Positions 34,746 to 48,365 of a DNA stretch of 64,000 nucleotides are shown one piece after another. A model generated the notes under the pieces. That model saw only the letters and a program-made list of their open reading frames with translations, searched no databases and was not told the DNA's origin. Source of the DNA: Nemopilema nomurai (lineage: Eukaryota; Cnidaria; Scyphozoa; Rhizostomeae; Rhizostomatidae); the NCBI GenBank assembly GCA_003864495.1, contig ML133401.1:3277189-3341188 (forward strand), in the 5' to 3' direction. Within the stretch, counting starts at the first letter, position 1, and every line of letters begins with the position of its first letter. The position numbers and the translations under genes are program-made.

Positions 34746-36121
34746 TTTTCAACTGAAGCATCGAAAATGCAGTGATGGCACGGCAAATAAAAACAGTAAA
34801 CAAAAACAAATAATTTCATAGACATTTCGAATTGACATTTACCCTGCACAAGGGCACTGCTGTAGTAACTGATTGCAGCAAGCATGGATTTATTCTGTAA
34901 GAAATAATGTAAGAAGCGAAGCTAATCTCTTTTTTATAAGAACTAGTAAATTTATGTACAGGCTCAATGATTTTATTTTTTCGAAAACCTGAGGCTGGAC
35001 TGTTCTTAAACGGTTCTTAGATTTTTAAGATGGTTTCACACCCCACGCCCCACATAGCCAACCCCTGGGCGTAAACAGCTCCTGCATAGCCCTGCATGTT
35101 ACAATATCACGAAAAACAAAAGACAGATGCGACACGTTAACAAACGTCTTTCAAAATTGAAATTTAGTATACCTCGGCGGCCACTCTCGCCTTTTTTTTA
35201 AATCATTTTGTTTCGACCAGTTTTAAGGCTCGTGTTCATATATAATTGATCTTATAAAAGCAGAGTGTAGGCCAAAGCGAGGGGAGGAAAACGGAGCAGT
35301 ATAGAAACGCTTGTGTTGTTGTGCCGGGTCAAAACGTGAAACTGGAGTAATGGAAACAGTTTAAGAACAATAAAAAATGAGCAAATTTCCAAACATACGC
35401 TTACTGCATGCAGTTAGAACCGTTAAGAGATTTACTGCAGAATGAAGCGGAGGGGAGGGGGCAAAAGCGACCCCAGCTATTCGTAACTGAAGGAACGCCC
35501 AAGGATATCACTGTAATCGACAGCCTCATTTCAATTCCACAGTAACTATGGTAACGAATTCTTTAAACATGGCTGCCAAAATGACATTCGAGATATCATA
35601 CGAGATTACTTAAGTGTAACATTAAAAGATGAATGAACTTTGCAAATAAATGGTAAGATCTATCTTAACTGTGATCTATAGAATATATTGTTAGTTTCTG
35701 AAACCTGCAAGTCGGAAATCAGTGTTTATAGATTATGATGAAAAGGTCATCACAGAGACGAAATGTTTATAGCACATCATTTCCAGTTTGCAAGTATTAA
35801 TCTTTGCAATCAGCAGACGCAAAAAATTCCATTATAGGTATCAGTAGTAATACATCTTTTTACATTTGGTTGACTCTCTGCAAGCTTTCTTTTCGCTTTT
35901 TGTCAAGGAATATCACAGCCTTCAACCTATAAAAACAAGGTGCAGAGAAGTTTCAGGTTCTAATAAAATCTTAATAAAACATCATCTGAGTTGTATGTTC
36001 ATTGTCTGGGAGCGTGCAGGCTGACAAACATAAAGTTTACACACAACTTTATTTTATTTTAAGTTTGAGTCATGGAATGACTGGGGATCTGCACAGGGAT
36101 TTGGTTCAGCGGTAATCAAAG
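34746..36121. other. Intergenic region upstream of the LRR gene
   Basis: No exon or transposon ends recognised. Its right part must hold the promoter and 5' UTR of the + strand LRR gene. No clear TATA box was found near the ATG. Confidence 0.5.
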
Positions 36122-39100
36122 ATGCCACCCAAAAAGAAAGGTCAGAAAAAAGGTTTGAAGGAAAAAAAGCGGGAGGAAGAAAGATTGAAAATTGCCATTC
36201 TTCTCAAAGAGCTCAGAAGCAATTATGAGTCTCGTTGTGCTACAGAGCACTCACTTTGCCACCAGGAAGTAATAAAGCAAATAAGAAGATTTGCTGATGA
36301 AGGACAGTTTCTTCCTAAGGTAAGAGTCAGTGCTTCCAATTCCTTGTAACCGACATACTTATTTATGTCAGAGCCAAACTTTAGAATTTTACAGATGGCT
36401 GCTTTATTTTTGTTTCTTGTTTTAACAGATTATCTTGACAAACGGCCCTGCAGACGAACTGCTCAAAGTGAAATTGTCTCCAGTCATAGCAGCAATTCGC
36501 AGCATTAGATATCTTCATTTGAAGGAAATGTTTATTTGGGATATAGTTGTGAAATACGAAGACCTTTTAGCATTGGTTTGTTGAAATTTTTCTATCTAAA
36601 GTTCAATTTGCTTTGGTTGCAAAGAAATAATTAAAAAACATCTGAGTTAATTTGTGGCTAACTGAAGTAGCATTAAATCGAGGTGTTAGTCTGTGTCATC
36701 AATGGAAGTTGTTAAATATCTAGTCCAAGGTTCTGTGACCCAAAATGCTCAAGGAGCCATATTGACCAAAAAAGCCAAAACTATACCTGTCCAGAGCTGC
36801 ATACAATTATAAGGTTATATAAGCCTAATATAAAGGCAACATAGGCTGATTGTATATTAGTTATATAAGCCAAATATTAAAAAGGGCTAAGTAGGCCATG
36901 AAAAGAAAATAATCTTCTGAAAAATAATATTATGAAAATTATAATCTTTGAAAATTTTCTTCTGTTGCAGAGCAATTACTTTCAGCAGCCAATGTACAGC
37001 TTGAGTTACCTTGAACTAGTTGACTGCAAGATTGATGCATTCTCCTTAGAGACCTTCAAGAAGTAAGGGCTTTTTATTTCAGTCAACATCAATGATAAAT
37101 ACTTTGGCTTTGTATTTGAGTTTGAGGGTGTTTTTTAAAAATTTGCAATAAAAGTATAAGTGTTTGGGGAAAAGAAATTTTTACATTACAATGTAAGTTG
37201 AAACTGCTTTACAATGGTCAGAAAATGAATTCAAACCTTTAAATGATTGTAGCAAGCTTATTGTTTTTTTTTCTAAGAACTTGACTATGCTGAAGTAATG
37301 TTTTCCCAAAGTAATTCTTTCATCATTTGGAAAATTCACTCATGTTGTTTGGCACAAAAAGCTATCACAGTAGTTTTGACATGCTTATATGACAACAGTA
37401 CCTGATCATGCAAGTAAAGTAAGTGAATTTTTGCACCACACTAGGAAGTGTATATTAACATGATTAGTTTTTATTTGAAAAAGGCTTTTTGAAATTCAAC
37501 CTGCTGGCTTGAAAGTTACATAACACTGATAAATGAGATGATTTTATTTGAGATGATAATGATAATAAATTATAAATGATAATTACAGTTTTTTTCATTA
37601 GTTCTTCGAATAAACATCAACCCAAGTATTCTCCAACTTTGATATTTAACTAATTTTTATTAGCACACAGTAGGGATGAATAAGAGCCCATTCGAGAGAT
37701 TACTTGACTGCAAGTTATCTGGCATTAGTGGATTTCATCTTAGCTTATAAAATGCTGATTGATACTTTAAAAGAATAATGACTGAAAAATTGGAATACAG
37801 CCTCTTTAATTAGGAGCTTTGCTTAATTTCTAGGCAAATCAAAGTCCTTGCAGATTGGCAGAAATATCTAATTGTTCACTTTTTCTTTCACAGTTGCCTC
37901 GCGACATGCAGTTTGTCTGCTCTTGTATTGGATTACAATGAGTGAGTTTAATTTGAATATTCACTTGACACAAATACATTACCTTGCTGATATTCAGCCG
38001 ATAGTTATTTGATTTCTTTCCCATAAAACCTAGTAATTTTTGGTCTATGAAAATTAAATATTCTTTACGGTGCTCTTATTAATTTTGAAAGCGGTATAAA
38101 TCAAGACTGGATTTTTAAAACCATCCATAAAGCAGGCTGGTTGGGCCTGCATGGGTGGTTTGAAGCTGCTAATTTCAAAAGTCAATTGCCATATTAACAT
38201 GAAATTCACGCTGCAAAAGTTCACAAAATTTGTCAAGATATAAGTCACTAACTATTCACGGTTTAACTTTATTCTAGATTTGGCGATCAAGGCTGCATTG
38301 CAATCTGTGATGGTCTTTTTGGAAACAAAACAATGACAAAGTTGAGTTTGAAATTCTGTAGTTTGTCATCCGTGTCTGGAGCCCACCTTGGGAAAGCTGT
38401 AAAGGAGACTGCAGTAAGGTTGGTTGCATTTCATTATCATTTTTCACGCTTTTTCAGTTCTTTCTAACCCGGCTTTAAGTCTATCAAAAACTTGCCAATT
38501 TCTTTGTCGCTTTTTGTAGCTTTCTGTGATTAGCTGATGATCGCGTCAAGCATAAAACTCAGAGCGGAGAAGGAATCACTCTCTTCAGAGTAATCGCTGT
38601 TCTTAGAGTAATTGATCTGTTCAGAGAGATCGCCCTCTTCAGAGTAATCGCTCTCCTTAGAGTAATCACTCTCTTCAGAGTAATCGCTGCTCTTGGAGTA
38701 ATTGCTCTGTTAAGAGAGATCGCCCTCTTCAGGGTAATCGCTCTCCTTAGAGTAATGACTGTGTTCAGAGAGATCGCCCTCTTCAGTGTAATCACTCTCA
38801 CTGTAAAATATTTTTAGGAAATTCTAAATATTGTTTGGTATTATTAACCCTGATCTTTAATCGAGGAAACACAGTTTTAGTGAGAACCAATACTTGACTG
38901 GCACTTTTTCTTCTATTCCTCGTTTCTGTGTACTGGAATTATTTATTGAAGTGGTAACTTAATCTATAATGTGACTAATCCTTCACGAGCTCTACTTGGA
39001 CGGAAACAAACTAGAATGTGAAGGAATGGTTGAACTTATCCGGTCGCTGGTGGACCGGTCAGAACAAGAAGCAAGGGAAAAGAAGGAGAATAACAGAAAC

Positions 39101-42100
39101 GAGGAAGCCTCACCGGAAACAACTGGGCAAAGGTTTCTTGGCGTCCAGACAGGCATGTCGAAAATCAGAAGCAGCAGTGCCATGTCTACCAAAAGCAATA
39201 TCAGTATGAAGTGAGGAACATATTTCATAAATGCTTTTGATTAGTTAAAGGCTCTGGTATCGCATTATCTCGGACTCACTAATCCCTGGCAAATTATTCC
39301 ATTTTCAGAATAGTTAAGCATTTTAAGAGGAAAAGTCGCCTATTCCAAACAAAAGCATGGAAAAGTCAACAGGGAAAGTCGCGTATTTCTTGATGTGCAG
39401 CCAGCCAAACAGGTGAACTCAAGAAACGTTGCAACTTGATAGAAAATACTTGCTGGAGCAAGAAGAAAAAGTGAAGCAGAAATGAAATTCAAGGCTCACA
39501 AGAAGCAAGAACAACTTTAGTACTCGTTTTCACGCGTGGTAGACAAAGACATGAAGCCCAAAATTCCAATCCAAACCTAGAAGTGGCATCTCTCCGCACG
39601 ATTTACATGACCTCACTGCATATTTAAGATGACCTTTGGCTTTTGCTGATTTGCAGGCCGGTATCCTCTATGGCAAGTACTGGAAGCAAGTCGGCGAAGA
39701 AGAAAAGGAAGAAGTCTCCGAAGAAGAAGGCCCCGCCACCTCCACCAAAGGTAGGCCCGTGGCTCTCCAAGCTCCATGTAATGGACAACTGCATCGACTC
39801 ACATGGGATTGCCTTGAAGTATGGCCCCGTCTTGACAATGAGGCTCCTTAGAAGGTGATTATAGCTTTGAATTTTGCATAAGGAATGTTACAATGGATTT
39901 TAAATGCGATTCACCGAAAGGCAGTCTTCTTAGAAGAGGTTTAGGCCACGTGACGTCATAAATGCTAATTTTCTCGAAACAACCTAAAGTCATCTGCTTT
40001 GTCTATTATAATGCTACCTGCAATGTTGAAAGTTTTTTCCAAGAAATTAAACAACTCAGTGAAAATGTATTTGAAGAAACATCCAGGAACGATAGCATCC
40101 ATTCAGGACAATAGGGCAAAGTATAATCAATTAAAATTTACAAGTTGCTGATGCTTTTTGGTAAACTGTCTTTTTATCCACAATTTGTCCACAAACACAC
40201 AGAAACACTCAGTTAAATTTTTGCAACGTGAATCAATTATTTAATGTTCTGTACTGCAAGAGTCTAAAATTGCATGAAAAAGCAGATTTGTATAAATGCC
40301 AAAGAATGATAAGCAGAATAATTGCTAGTTCTGATCCCGTTGTTCTTTATTTCAAGCTGGTAATTTATTTCAATTGACTGTTTGGTCTTTGCAAGACTTT
40401 ATCATACTCTCGAGATTGTCGGATGAAAATACTGTCAGCATGTGGAAGCATATATTAAGATTCCACCTTTTCGTGCAATTTAAGCTACATATTTATCCCG
40501 GAAGAATGAAGGAGGCAGTGGCCTCATGATGATATATGTAGATATTTTGAACATTCAAGGCAAAAATTAAAGCACTTTTTCCCTCAAACACTTGGCTTAT
40601 CCATTATTTTCAGAATTGTACCTCGGGCATTTATTTTTAGAAGTCATCCATTTGTGAGATGTTTCATTTCAAGTTTTTGCTTCAAAAGTTCCACTAAAAG
40701 TAGAGAAAAGCTAGCTGATCAAAAACAACACAGTGACAAATTGTCTTGGTTCTTGAATGCTGATTCGTAGCATCTTCACGATCCACTCTTAAGCGTGAGC
40801 TTTGAAAACATCCATTCACTCTCGTTCTCCACTTGCTACTCTCGCTAAGACTATGTCGTTCGTCTTTTTTCAAGGTGGATCTCAACATCTGAAGATCTTA
40901 AAGAGCTGGATATTGACGACAATCTTATCGGTGACCTTGGCGGAAGGGAGATTTTGGGAGGCTTACAAGACCGTAAAGAGTGTAAGTTCATTTTGCATGA
41001 TAATATTCGCATACTCTGAGGAGTGTCGGACGCAAAAGTACTCTAAGTATGCAAAAACTGGTTCCGCTATTTCTAGTTATTTTGAAGTTTTGTACCGCAA
41101 AGCACTTGTTCCGATAATATAATTTCCTGATGTGACATTTAAATCCCGAAGGGGCGAAATTTGTGACAAAGGGAAACATACTCGAGGGATTTCTTGATGA
41201 TTTGCAACAAAGAAGTTCCTTGTGCGCACCGAAGGAGCTGGTATCACCACTCCCAATATAAAGTGGCACTAAATCGAAGCACTCTTAAATATTTGGATGT
41301 TATCTTATAAAAAAGAGTTTTGCTTTGCAGTTTTTCTAACAGTTCACTGGTGTAGTATCTAGAGAATCAAATGGATTATTTGATAATCAATTTCAAATCG
41401 ACGCTACAATATTGTTGATTTTATAAATGTATGTTATAACGATAAAAGAAATGTACGTTATTGATGTACTCTGTTATTTAGACGAGAATCGTGTGTATCT
41501 TTTTAGCTGGATTGCCAAACATGACTGTTTGGGTCACTCATCGCATGCATCCAGACACTTTCAACAAGATACTCAGCTTGGGAACTGCCGGAAAGAAGAA
41601 GAAGAAAGGGAAAAAGAAAGGAAAGCCAGGAAAGGTACCTAAATCATATGCTATTTTGAGCTTTCTGCTATCTTGTGAGCCTGTATTCGTTTTTTACATG
41701 CTTTTTTATAAGGAACCACTTTATATTGAACCTACATGTAGAAGGCCGAAATATTTAAGGTACTTATACTACTAAAAATGAAATCACTAGGGAACTTTTC
41801 GATTTGAAAAATTTTTATAACTGCAAGCATCAAGAACTTAAAAGCCGGTTCCATTCATTTGCAGCCAATACTTGCATAGATTGCTTGCTATTCGTGTGTC
41901 AAGTGCTTCATTGAGTAGTTTCCGCATATACTTTGTGTTTTTGCTCCTGAGTTCTAGCCACAAGGAAAGGCAAAATTCAAATTTATATGTTCTCCGGTTT
42001 CTGTACTATTTTTATGGCATTTGATGTGCAGTGAAAATTAAGGGACTTTTGGTATTACAACCTGATGATTTGAGGTCTACGAATAAGGAACTTTTGGAAC

Positions 42101-42845
42101 TAGGCCTTGAGGTAGGTTTCTTATAAAAAAGCGTGTATTCGCATTTGTTTTAAGGCTCGTTGAAGTTATCATAGGTCTAGAACATCTTCGTCAGACAGGC
42201 CCCATGTAAGAGAAGACGGGGTTTTAATACAACTTTAGAGACGACGAACTTCGATAGAATTTTGTTGTTAGTGAAAGAGGATGTCTGTTGATCAGCACTC
42301 AAACAAAATCTCTTTCTCCATAACAAAGTAATGCTATATTTAGACTGTGACATGGCAAAAGTTATTTCTTCATCCATTCACACAAAATTTCTTTCCATCA
42401 GCCTTCTGCTTCATCGCTGTTTTCACAAATAATTATTTTATTTTTTGAAAGGAATTTTTAACCGCAGTCATATGAACAGAAAAAAGCCTTTCATGAAATC
42501 TAATTCCATCGTCTGGCATATAACTGAAGGCCCAAATCCTCTTTGTGTTTGTAATCAAATCTATTCACACAAAAGTTTCTGCATTGTTTTGACGATTCTG
42601 CACTAATCTTCAACACCTTTGAGAGCAAGTCTAAATCACACAATAGGCTCTCATAGGTTGCTTGATCCTCTGTTTCTTCCCTTCTCATGTCTCCAATGCC
42701 TTCTCAGAACAGAGACATCAAAGCCCAATTCACCCCTCAATCTAGACAGAAAGTATACTGATCCTTAAACCTTTATTATTTCTTATTAATTTCTACAAGC
42801 CATACCGAGTGTTTATATTTTTGTCCTTTTCAGCGAAAAATATGA
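36122..42845 (+). CDS. Leucine-rich repeat protein with lysine-rich segments
   Basis: Eleven exons in phase: 36122-36319, 36429-36575, 36971-37062, 37894-37941, 38278-38422, 38990-39210, 39657-39854, 40875-40981, 41507-41634, 42043-42111, 42834-42845; 454 residues plus TGA. Order: basic N-terminus MPPKKKGQKKG; a helical stretch to about residue 115; ribonuclease-inhibitor-type LRRs at about 125-230 (LSYLELVDCKIDAF, LSALVLDYNEFGDQGC, MTKLSLKFCSL, LYLDGNKLECEGM); a charged linker; a Lys/Pro tract (KSAKKKRKKSPKKK, about 290-305); two more LRR-like blocks (LSKLHVMDNCIDSHG, LKELDIDDNLIGDLGG); then VWVTHRMHPDTF, a second Lys tract and a short tail. LRR proteins of this kind are protein-binding scaffolds, some ciliary; I cannot name the orthologue. 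The donor at 38422 and acceptor at 42042 were chosen because they alone keep phase. Possible AATAAA at 43477. Confidence 0.85.
38575..38805. repeat. 18-bp minisatellite with 90-bp higher-order period
   Basis: About 13 units of 18 bp such as ATCGCTCTCCTTAGAGTA and ATCGCCCTCTTCAGAGTA. Variants recur in a fixed order every five units (about 90 bp), so the array grew by duplicating blocks of five. It lies in the LRR-gene intron between exons 38278-38422 and 38990-39210. Because 18 is a multiple of three it stays open on the minus strand as a six-residue peptide repeat, which I treat as an artefact. Confidence 0.88.
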
Positions 42846-45248
42846 AGCACTTCACAGTAGCTTCGACGGATGTTGCTCTGCAAAAACCGTGCGCAGATGA
42901 TCTTGTATTTTTATAAAGCATGCATTGTGAACGTTGTATATAGTTGAAACTCTGTCACAAAGTCAAAGCTTGTATATAATCCCGTTTTATGCTGTTCATA
43001 TTGTTCTATAAATTAGATTTCTTGATAAAGCCGTCTCATCAGATATCTTCATAGCAACAGGCGCTGGTGTTAATTACGAATGTTCGAGATAGAAGATTCA
43101 GCAGTTTTGAAACCTCTCAATACATTGAATGTCTTCGACTTTTAAACAAAGCGCTTATTGAAATAGAACTTAATTGAAATAATCTGAATATTTTATGAAT
43201 TTCTTGTACCTTAATTCGCATTCTATCATTGTTTTCGGTGATTTCACAACAATTAGACTAGTCAGAGCGAAAATTTGACCTTTCAGCCTGATATCTTTCG
43301 ATTTACATTTGAATACATTGACCTTGCATTTAGTTTTTGGAACAGATGCCAAAATACTTTTTTATCTTTAAGCATTTGTGACCTATTAAGGTAGTCACCC
43401 TGAAAATAGGATAGGCGTGCACCATCATAAAACCGTCGTAATCCATTCTTACCATTTTGAATAAGATCGAACAATTAATAAAGTTTTTGTAAGCGATGCC
43501 AAACATATGTATGTTGGATTTTTTTAAAAAGAACTATTAGATTTAGAGCAACTCAAGCGTGTGATATTTCAAGAATGAACCTTTGCAGGCAAGCTTGAAG
43601 TGAGGCTGCCTCATTTGCGCAAAGAGAGTTTTTCTCGCCCCTGATTTGAAATGCTTCAACTTTAGTTCTCAGACCTTCATAACTTCTGCTAGCTACATGC
43701 GTCTCGCATATTCTATTGCTTTTAAGCCTTTCAAATCTCTTTGACTTTTAAGCTGCTATGTATTCTATTGCTAAAAATGGTTAACTCCCATTTCCCTTCT
43801 CACCTGTCAACAGACCGTCGACATGTGCATGCGAAGGAGTTTTAGTAATCAGGTCTGATCGACGCAAACCCAAACCAATTACACCCTTTTACTCAAATTG
43901 ATTTTTATGCATGATTACAACAATCGCCCTTTTTGCTACAATTCTTTTCACGGGCTACTTTACAGACATCATAACACCAAATTTCTGGCTGAATTCATAA
44001 ATCACGGGCTTATTTCAGCTTATCTGTTGAATCGATTTTCGCGTTCCTCGCCGAGGGGGTATGGATCAAAATATTTTCTCTTCCTGCCAGGAAGCCTTAA
44101 GTTATGTTTATCATTTGATACTCCGATTTCATGCATCGATTTAAGTTCGGCATCGATTATGATTATAAGCCCCGTAGACAAACGAAACCGATTTTCTGCC
44201 TTTAAAGGCGGTGTTTAGACTCTAAAAGTAGACAGTTTTAAAAGCAATCTAAGAGAGTGTTTCTGATATCATAAAGAGCCATACTACAATGGTAGGGGAT
44301 GCAGACTAAACACGTTCCACAGTTACAGAGTCCAGAAAAAGTTATAGCCTGCCTCTGGCTGCAATTTTTTTATTTCAAGCCTTCCTTATTATCAATTCAA
44401 AACAAAAATGCTTTTACAATCGCTTTCATTGTTTATAATAAAAATAACCAAGAATCATTCCTCGAATATGACATAAACAGGCAAAACTGAACAGTTCCTT
44501 CCTATTTCTGTTAAATTAAGTTGGAAGTTGGTCTGAGCCAATCGAATACACGAATAAACATTGAAAGCTCGTTGTGCTGGAATATCTGGCTGAGATGAAA
44601 AAAGCTTTAACCAATGTTTTCAAGATTCTGTTACTGCCTAACCGACAATAGGGGCAGTTTATCCCTCTTGCAAGTCCATCTATAAGATCTATAGTTTTCA
44701 CCCCTGTTTCCAATCTGATTCAAACAGACAGGGTACATTTTGGTCGCCTACTAATCAGACAAGAATTTTTCCAGATAACTTGTTCGTTTGGCAAGGCTTA
44801 AGTGATTTGTCTCCTTTAAACGTCATTAAGAAGATTGATTTTGTGAGCAGCTGTAAGTTTCTTTGATAACTCCCACCGACATTATTCAATTCTGTAAATT
44901 CTCAACTCTAACCCTCTGAAACGTTTAAGCCATACTTTGAATCCTATTCAGACCACCGTCTCATACTTATTGCTCTGACATCATTTGGCTATATCTCTCT
45001 ACCTTAACATTTTCGCTGATGTTAAAAAGCATATGATAGCCTCGGTAGCATTTTAGTTAAATGTTGAAAACGCAGTTCGCAACTGTGATATAATATTATA
45101 AACTCATACAATCCTTAGTGACTTAGGGGCGAAGTGTTTTGGTTTAACGGGGAACCTTCTGATTAAGAACCGCCTTCCAGACATGACACTAACGATTTAT
45201 TCTTCGACACAAAAAAGAAACAGCATCACGTGGTCTCCTATCGCCAAC
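42846..45248. other. Non-coding region downstream of the LRR gene
   Basis: Likely LRR 3' UTR up to an AATAAA at 43477-43482, then sequence without recognisable exons or repeats. Open frames such as 43898-44218 show no protein-like composition. Confidence 0.5.
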
Positions 45249-45250
45249 TA

Positions 45251-45526
45251 CAATCTCTGCCAAAAGTCTTGGAACACTTGCTTTAATTTACGCATCGAGC
45301 AAGTTGCCAAATCCCCTCGCCCCGCAAACAATGTTGTGTAGCGCAAAAGTGAATAATCCTAAAAACAAAAGTGAAGTATTCTCATGTACCTATGCCCTTC
45401 CCCCAAAGATGCAACATTGTTTAAGGGGGCAAGGGGGTCGCAGCTACCAAGAAGAGACGGAAATAGAACGGGGGTCGCAAAATCAAAAAAATCTCACGGT
45501 GTTCCAATTACTTTTGGCAGAGATTG
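45251..45526. mobile_element. MITE with TA target site (Tc1/mariner-like), copy 1
   Basis: Imperfect inverted repeats of about 28 bp: left CAATCTCTGCCAAAAGT then TTGGAACAC, right GTGTTCCAA then ACTTTTGGCAGAGATTG, flanked by TA on both sides. The interior contains CAACATTGTTTAAGGGGG, shared with the element at 60691-60959. There is no transposase. TA flanks suggest a Tc1/mariner-type source, which is inference. Confidence 0.75.
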
Positions 45527-46254
45527 TAGCCTCTGTTAACTTATATTCTGCAACCTTTTAGCTGATTTAAACGCTTGCATACTCAACATGGAAATAAGTA
45601 CTGCAACCATCCTAAAGTGGGGGCCTTTATGATTCGAACAAACTTTTAAAATAGCCATAATTGCTTGAAATTGATCAAATACAGAAGAATAATCTTTGAA
45701 AGAAAGGCTCAGGCTCTTATGGCCAGTCTTTTAAGGAATAAATAATAATATTCTGAAAAAATAATAATATTCTGAAAAAATAACAGTTGTGGAAAGAAGA
45801 TTGCCACTGCGAACGAGCTGCCTTTATCCTACGTCATGTGAGATGGTTACAAAAAGCACTGGTTAGAAAGAACCAAAAAGTTAGGCATTTGCAAATACTC
45901 TTTCTATATTTAATGAAATTAAGGCTAAAGTGTTCTTAAATTTGTGTTACATTTTCAAGGCAAAGGATTTTGTCCGTAACATTGTCATTAAAACCCCGAC
46001 TTTTTAGTCGCAATTCTGAGGAGTCTGAGGAACTTCGTGGTACAAAATCGAATTCAGCAACAGCAAAAGTTTACAGCGTATCTCTCTGAATGTGTATCTT
46101 ACTTTCTTTACACTTGCGATCTTGAGGGGTGATGATGCACTTGCATGTCACGAAGTTATTGGAGAATTCTTTCACAGACAGGTATGTTACAGGTGATACG
46201 GAACTTCAGGGGGATAAGGGGGAGGTGTGGTAGGATAGTTTCTCATTTTCTCAT

Positions 46255-46272
46255 TGGGGAGGGGGGGGGGGG
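46255..46272 (+). repeat. Poly-G tract
   Basis: A nearly pure run, GGGGA followed by about 13 G. It could form a G-quadruplex and is also a place where read errors are common. Confidence 0.8.
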
Positions 46273-46439
46273 TAGGCTTTAGGCCTTGCTATCTTCGTGT
46301 TCAACTACTTTCAGTCGAAGTTTTGGATCCGCATACATCCATCTCTGGAATCCTCTAAACAACTACAGTTGGGATTCACCACCTGATATTTGCCAGGCAT
46401 AGGCCTTACACTCCATATTCATTATGTTTGTAGTGTAAA

Positions 46440-46633
46440 CAGGGCCGTATTTAGACCTGTCGGGGATCTGGGCCCGAATTTGGTGGGTACCAAACAAACT
46501 TTTGTCATGCTATTCAATTGATCATAACCACTTTGTGTAGGTATTCAAATGTTGCTTAGAGCCCCCTGAAATACAAAATCTTAGGGGGCCTCTGGACTCG
46601 GGCCAAGTAGGCCCAATAGTAAATGCGTCACTG
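46440..46633. mobile_element. Short hAT-like MITE (194 bp)
   Basis: The left end CAGGGCCGTATTTA and right end TAAATGCGTCACTG are imperfect inverted repeats (about 11 of 14 positions). The flanking 8-mers AGTGTAAA (46432-46439) and AGTGTAAG (46634-46641) match at 7 of 8, as expected for an aged hAT target duplication. Further inner inverted similarity includes GGGCCCGA and TCGGGCC. No coding capacity. Confidence 0.7.
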
Positions 46634-46641
46634 AGTGTAAG

Positions 46642-48365
46642 ATTTAAATAGGAGTGGAGAATCGTTTACACAATTGTAAATGTTAGGTTACGGCTTTAGA
46701 CAATTAGAATGTGTCACGTTTAGAGACATTGAAAATGACCATTGGACCAAGCAGGCGATACCCTATAATACCCCCGAAATGCCATGAATACAGAAAAACG
46801 TTCGATGCCACTCTGGGCATCATCGAAAAGGCCGCAAAGTTGCACGAGCCTCCTGGCAATGAACACTGCAAATCACTGAATATGGCAAATTTAGTCAAGT
46901 CTGTTTGTTGAGTGGCGAGAAAAGTGCCAGTTTATTTACAATGAAGTACTCCGATACCTGTAAACCATATCATTGCAAGGAAGCCACACAGCGCAGAACA
47001 AATTGTCTTGCAGTACCAATCAGCTAGGCCCGCTTGCAACACCAAAGACAGTGAAACGTGATGCCCAGCAAAGACTATAACGTGTCTGCGTTGAGAGCTT
47101 CAAAACTCCACTGGGACATAGAACCTCTGGGGGAGCAGGCCTATTTAGCACGCACTAGTCTTTGGAATCATAGCGAACGTTTGCGAGCAGCAGAAAAGGA
47201 CATTGCTAAACGCGTATATTACTCAACTAGGTACTTTAAGGTTCGCCATAAAAGCAGATAAAGCTGCACACAAGAGGCGAGAAAGTGATCTTAGCTTCAT
47301 CAACTATGAGCTTGAATACACAATTACAACTTGGACACAGTTCACATCAATGTACATTTAACTTTAAAAACCTTACTTTGAGTTCTGTTGTATATCATAA
47401 GTTGATGCTTTACTAAGCTTTCCTATGCACTTCCAGCTAAGGTAAGGTTTATTGTTCGGCCAGTAAGCCAATTTATTTGAGTAGTTGGCAAGGCTCGAAT
47501 CAAGCATCCCATTAGCTATTTTTAGTTAAAAAAACAGCCGAGAAACGTCTAGTAAAGTCAAAAACGTGTGAAAGCCACCAAAAGTTGAATAGTGACAAAA
47601 TCGAAATTACATTGCTGTTTTTTATTTCACATGTGTTCAGCATGTGCTAAAATCTACCTGCACTGAATTAAATTTTTTGCACTGCATTGAATAACGTAGA
47701 CCATCTTGGACGGAAAGCTAATTAAGTTTTTTGGAAAAGAGTAAAGCAAGCTTACAAGGTAAATGAATCCAATTTTAGAACTAATTAGCAAACTAAGACC
47801 TGTTATGAATGATAGTTCTTTTACTTTCAAAGTGAAACTTTATGCCAATTAGCAATAAATGGGATTTTAGATTTCATGCGTTTTACATGCGTGTGGCTAT
47901 TTATAGACTTTGCCAGTCATGAATAAATTAGAATTTCGGGAACAGACGTATTGTTCTCTAAAATAAAATTATTTCACGAGATTTGCAGAGTCTTAACTCA
48001 TCATCATTTCATTTCTTTTAGAGAACTTGAAGACACGGGGTCACATTTTGCCACATTCGTGGCCATTTTGCCGCTTTCACAATTAAATAAATACAGAATC
48101 GAAATAAATATTACATATATAAAAAATATATTAATACACATCCAAATTTGCAACCGAGGGCTGTTGATTAGAACGATGCCAACATTAGAGAGATTTCGGA
48201 AACTGTAGGAAATCCAGAGGGGAACGCCAAAGGAAAGTGAAACGTCAATGGAAATTCCCCACGGAAAACTCCTAGCCAACCAGTAACCAATAACATTGAC
48301 TGTTTCCAATAAAGGAAGGGCAATTTACAAATAACCTTTCAAGCGCGATTCATTTCCATGCATTT
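46642..48365. other. Non-coding region
   Basis: No exons, RNA genes or transposon ends recognised. Open frames near 46711-46911 and 47058-47261 do not extend with splice sites into a plausible gene. Confidence 0.45.

Noticed and set aside
38559..38801. Minus-strand ORF with six-residue repeats
   Set aside because: Product of the 18-bp minisatellite, whose unit length is a multiple of three.
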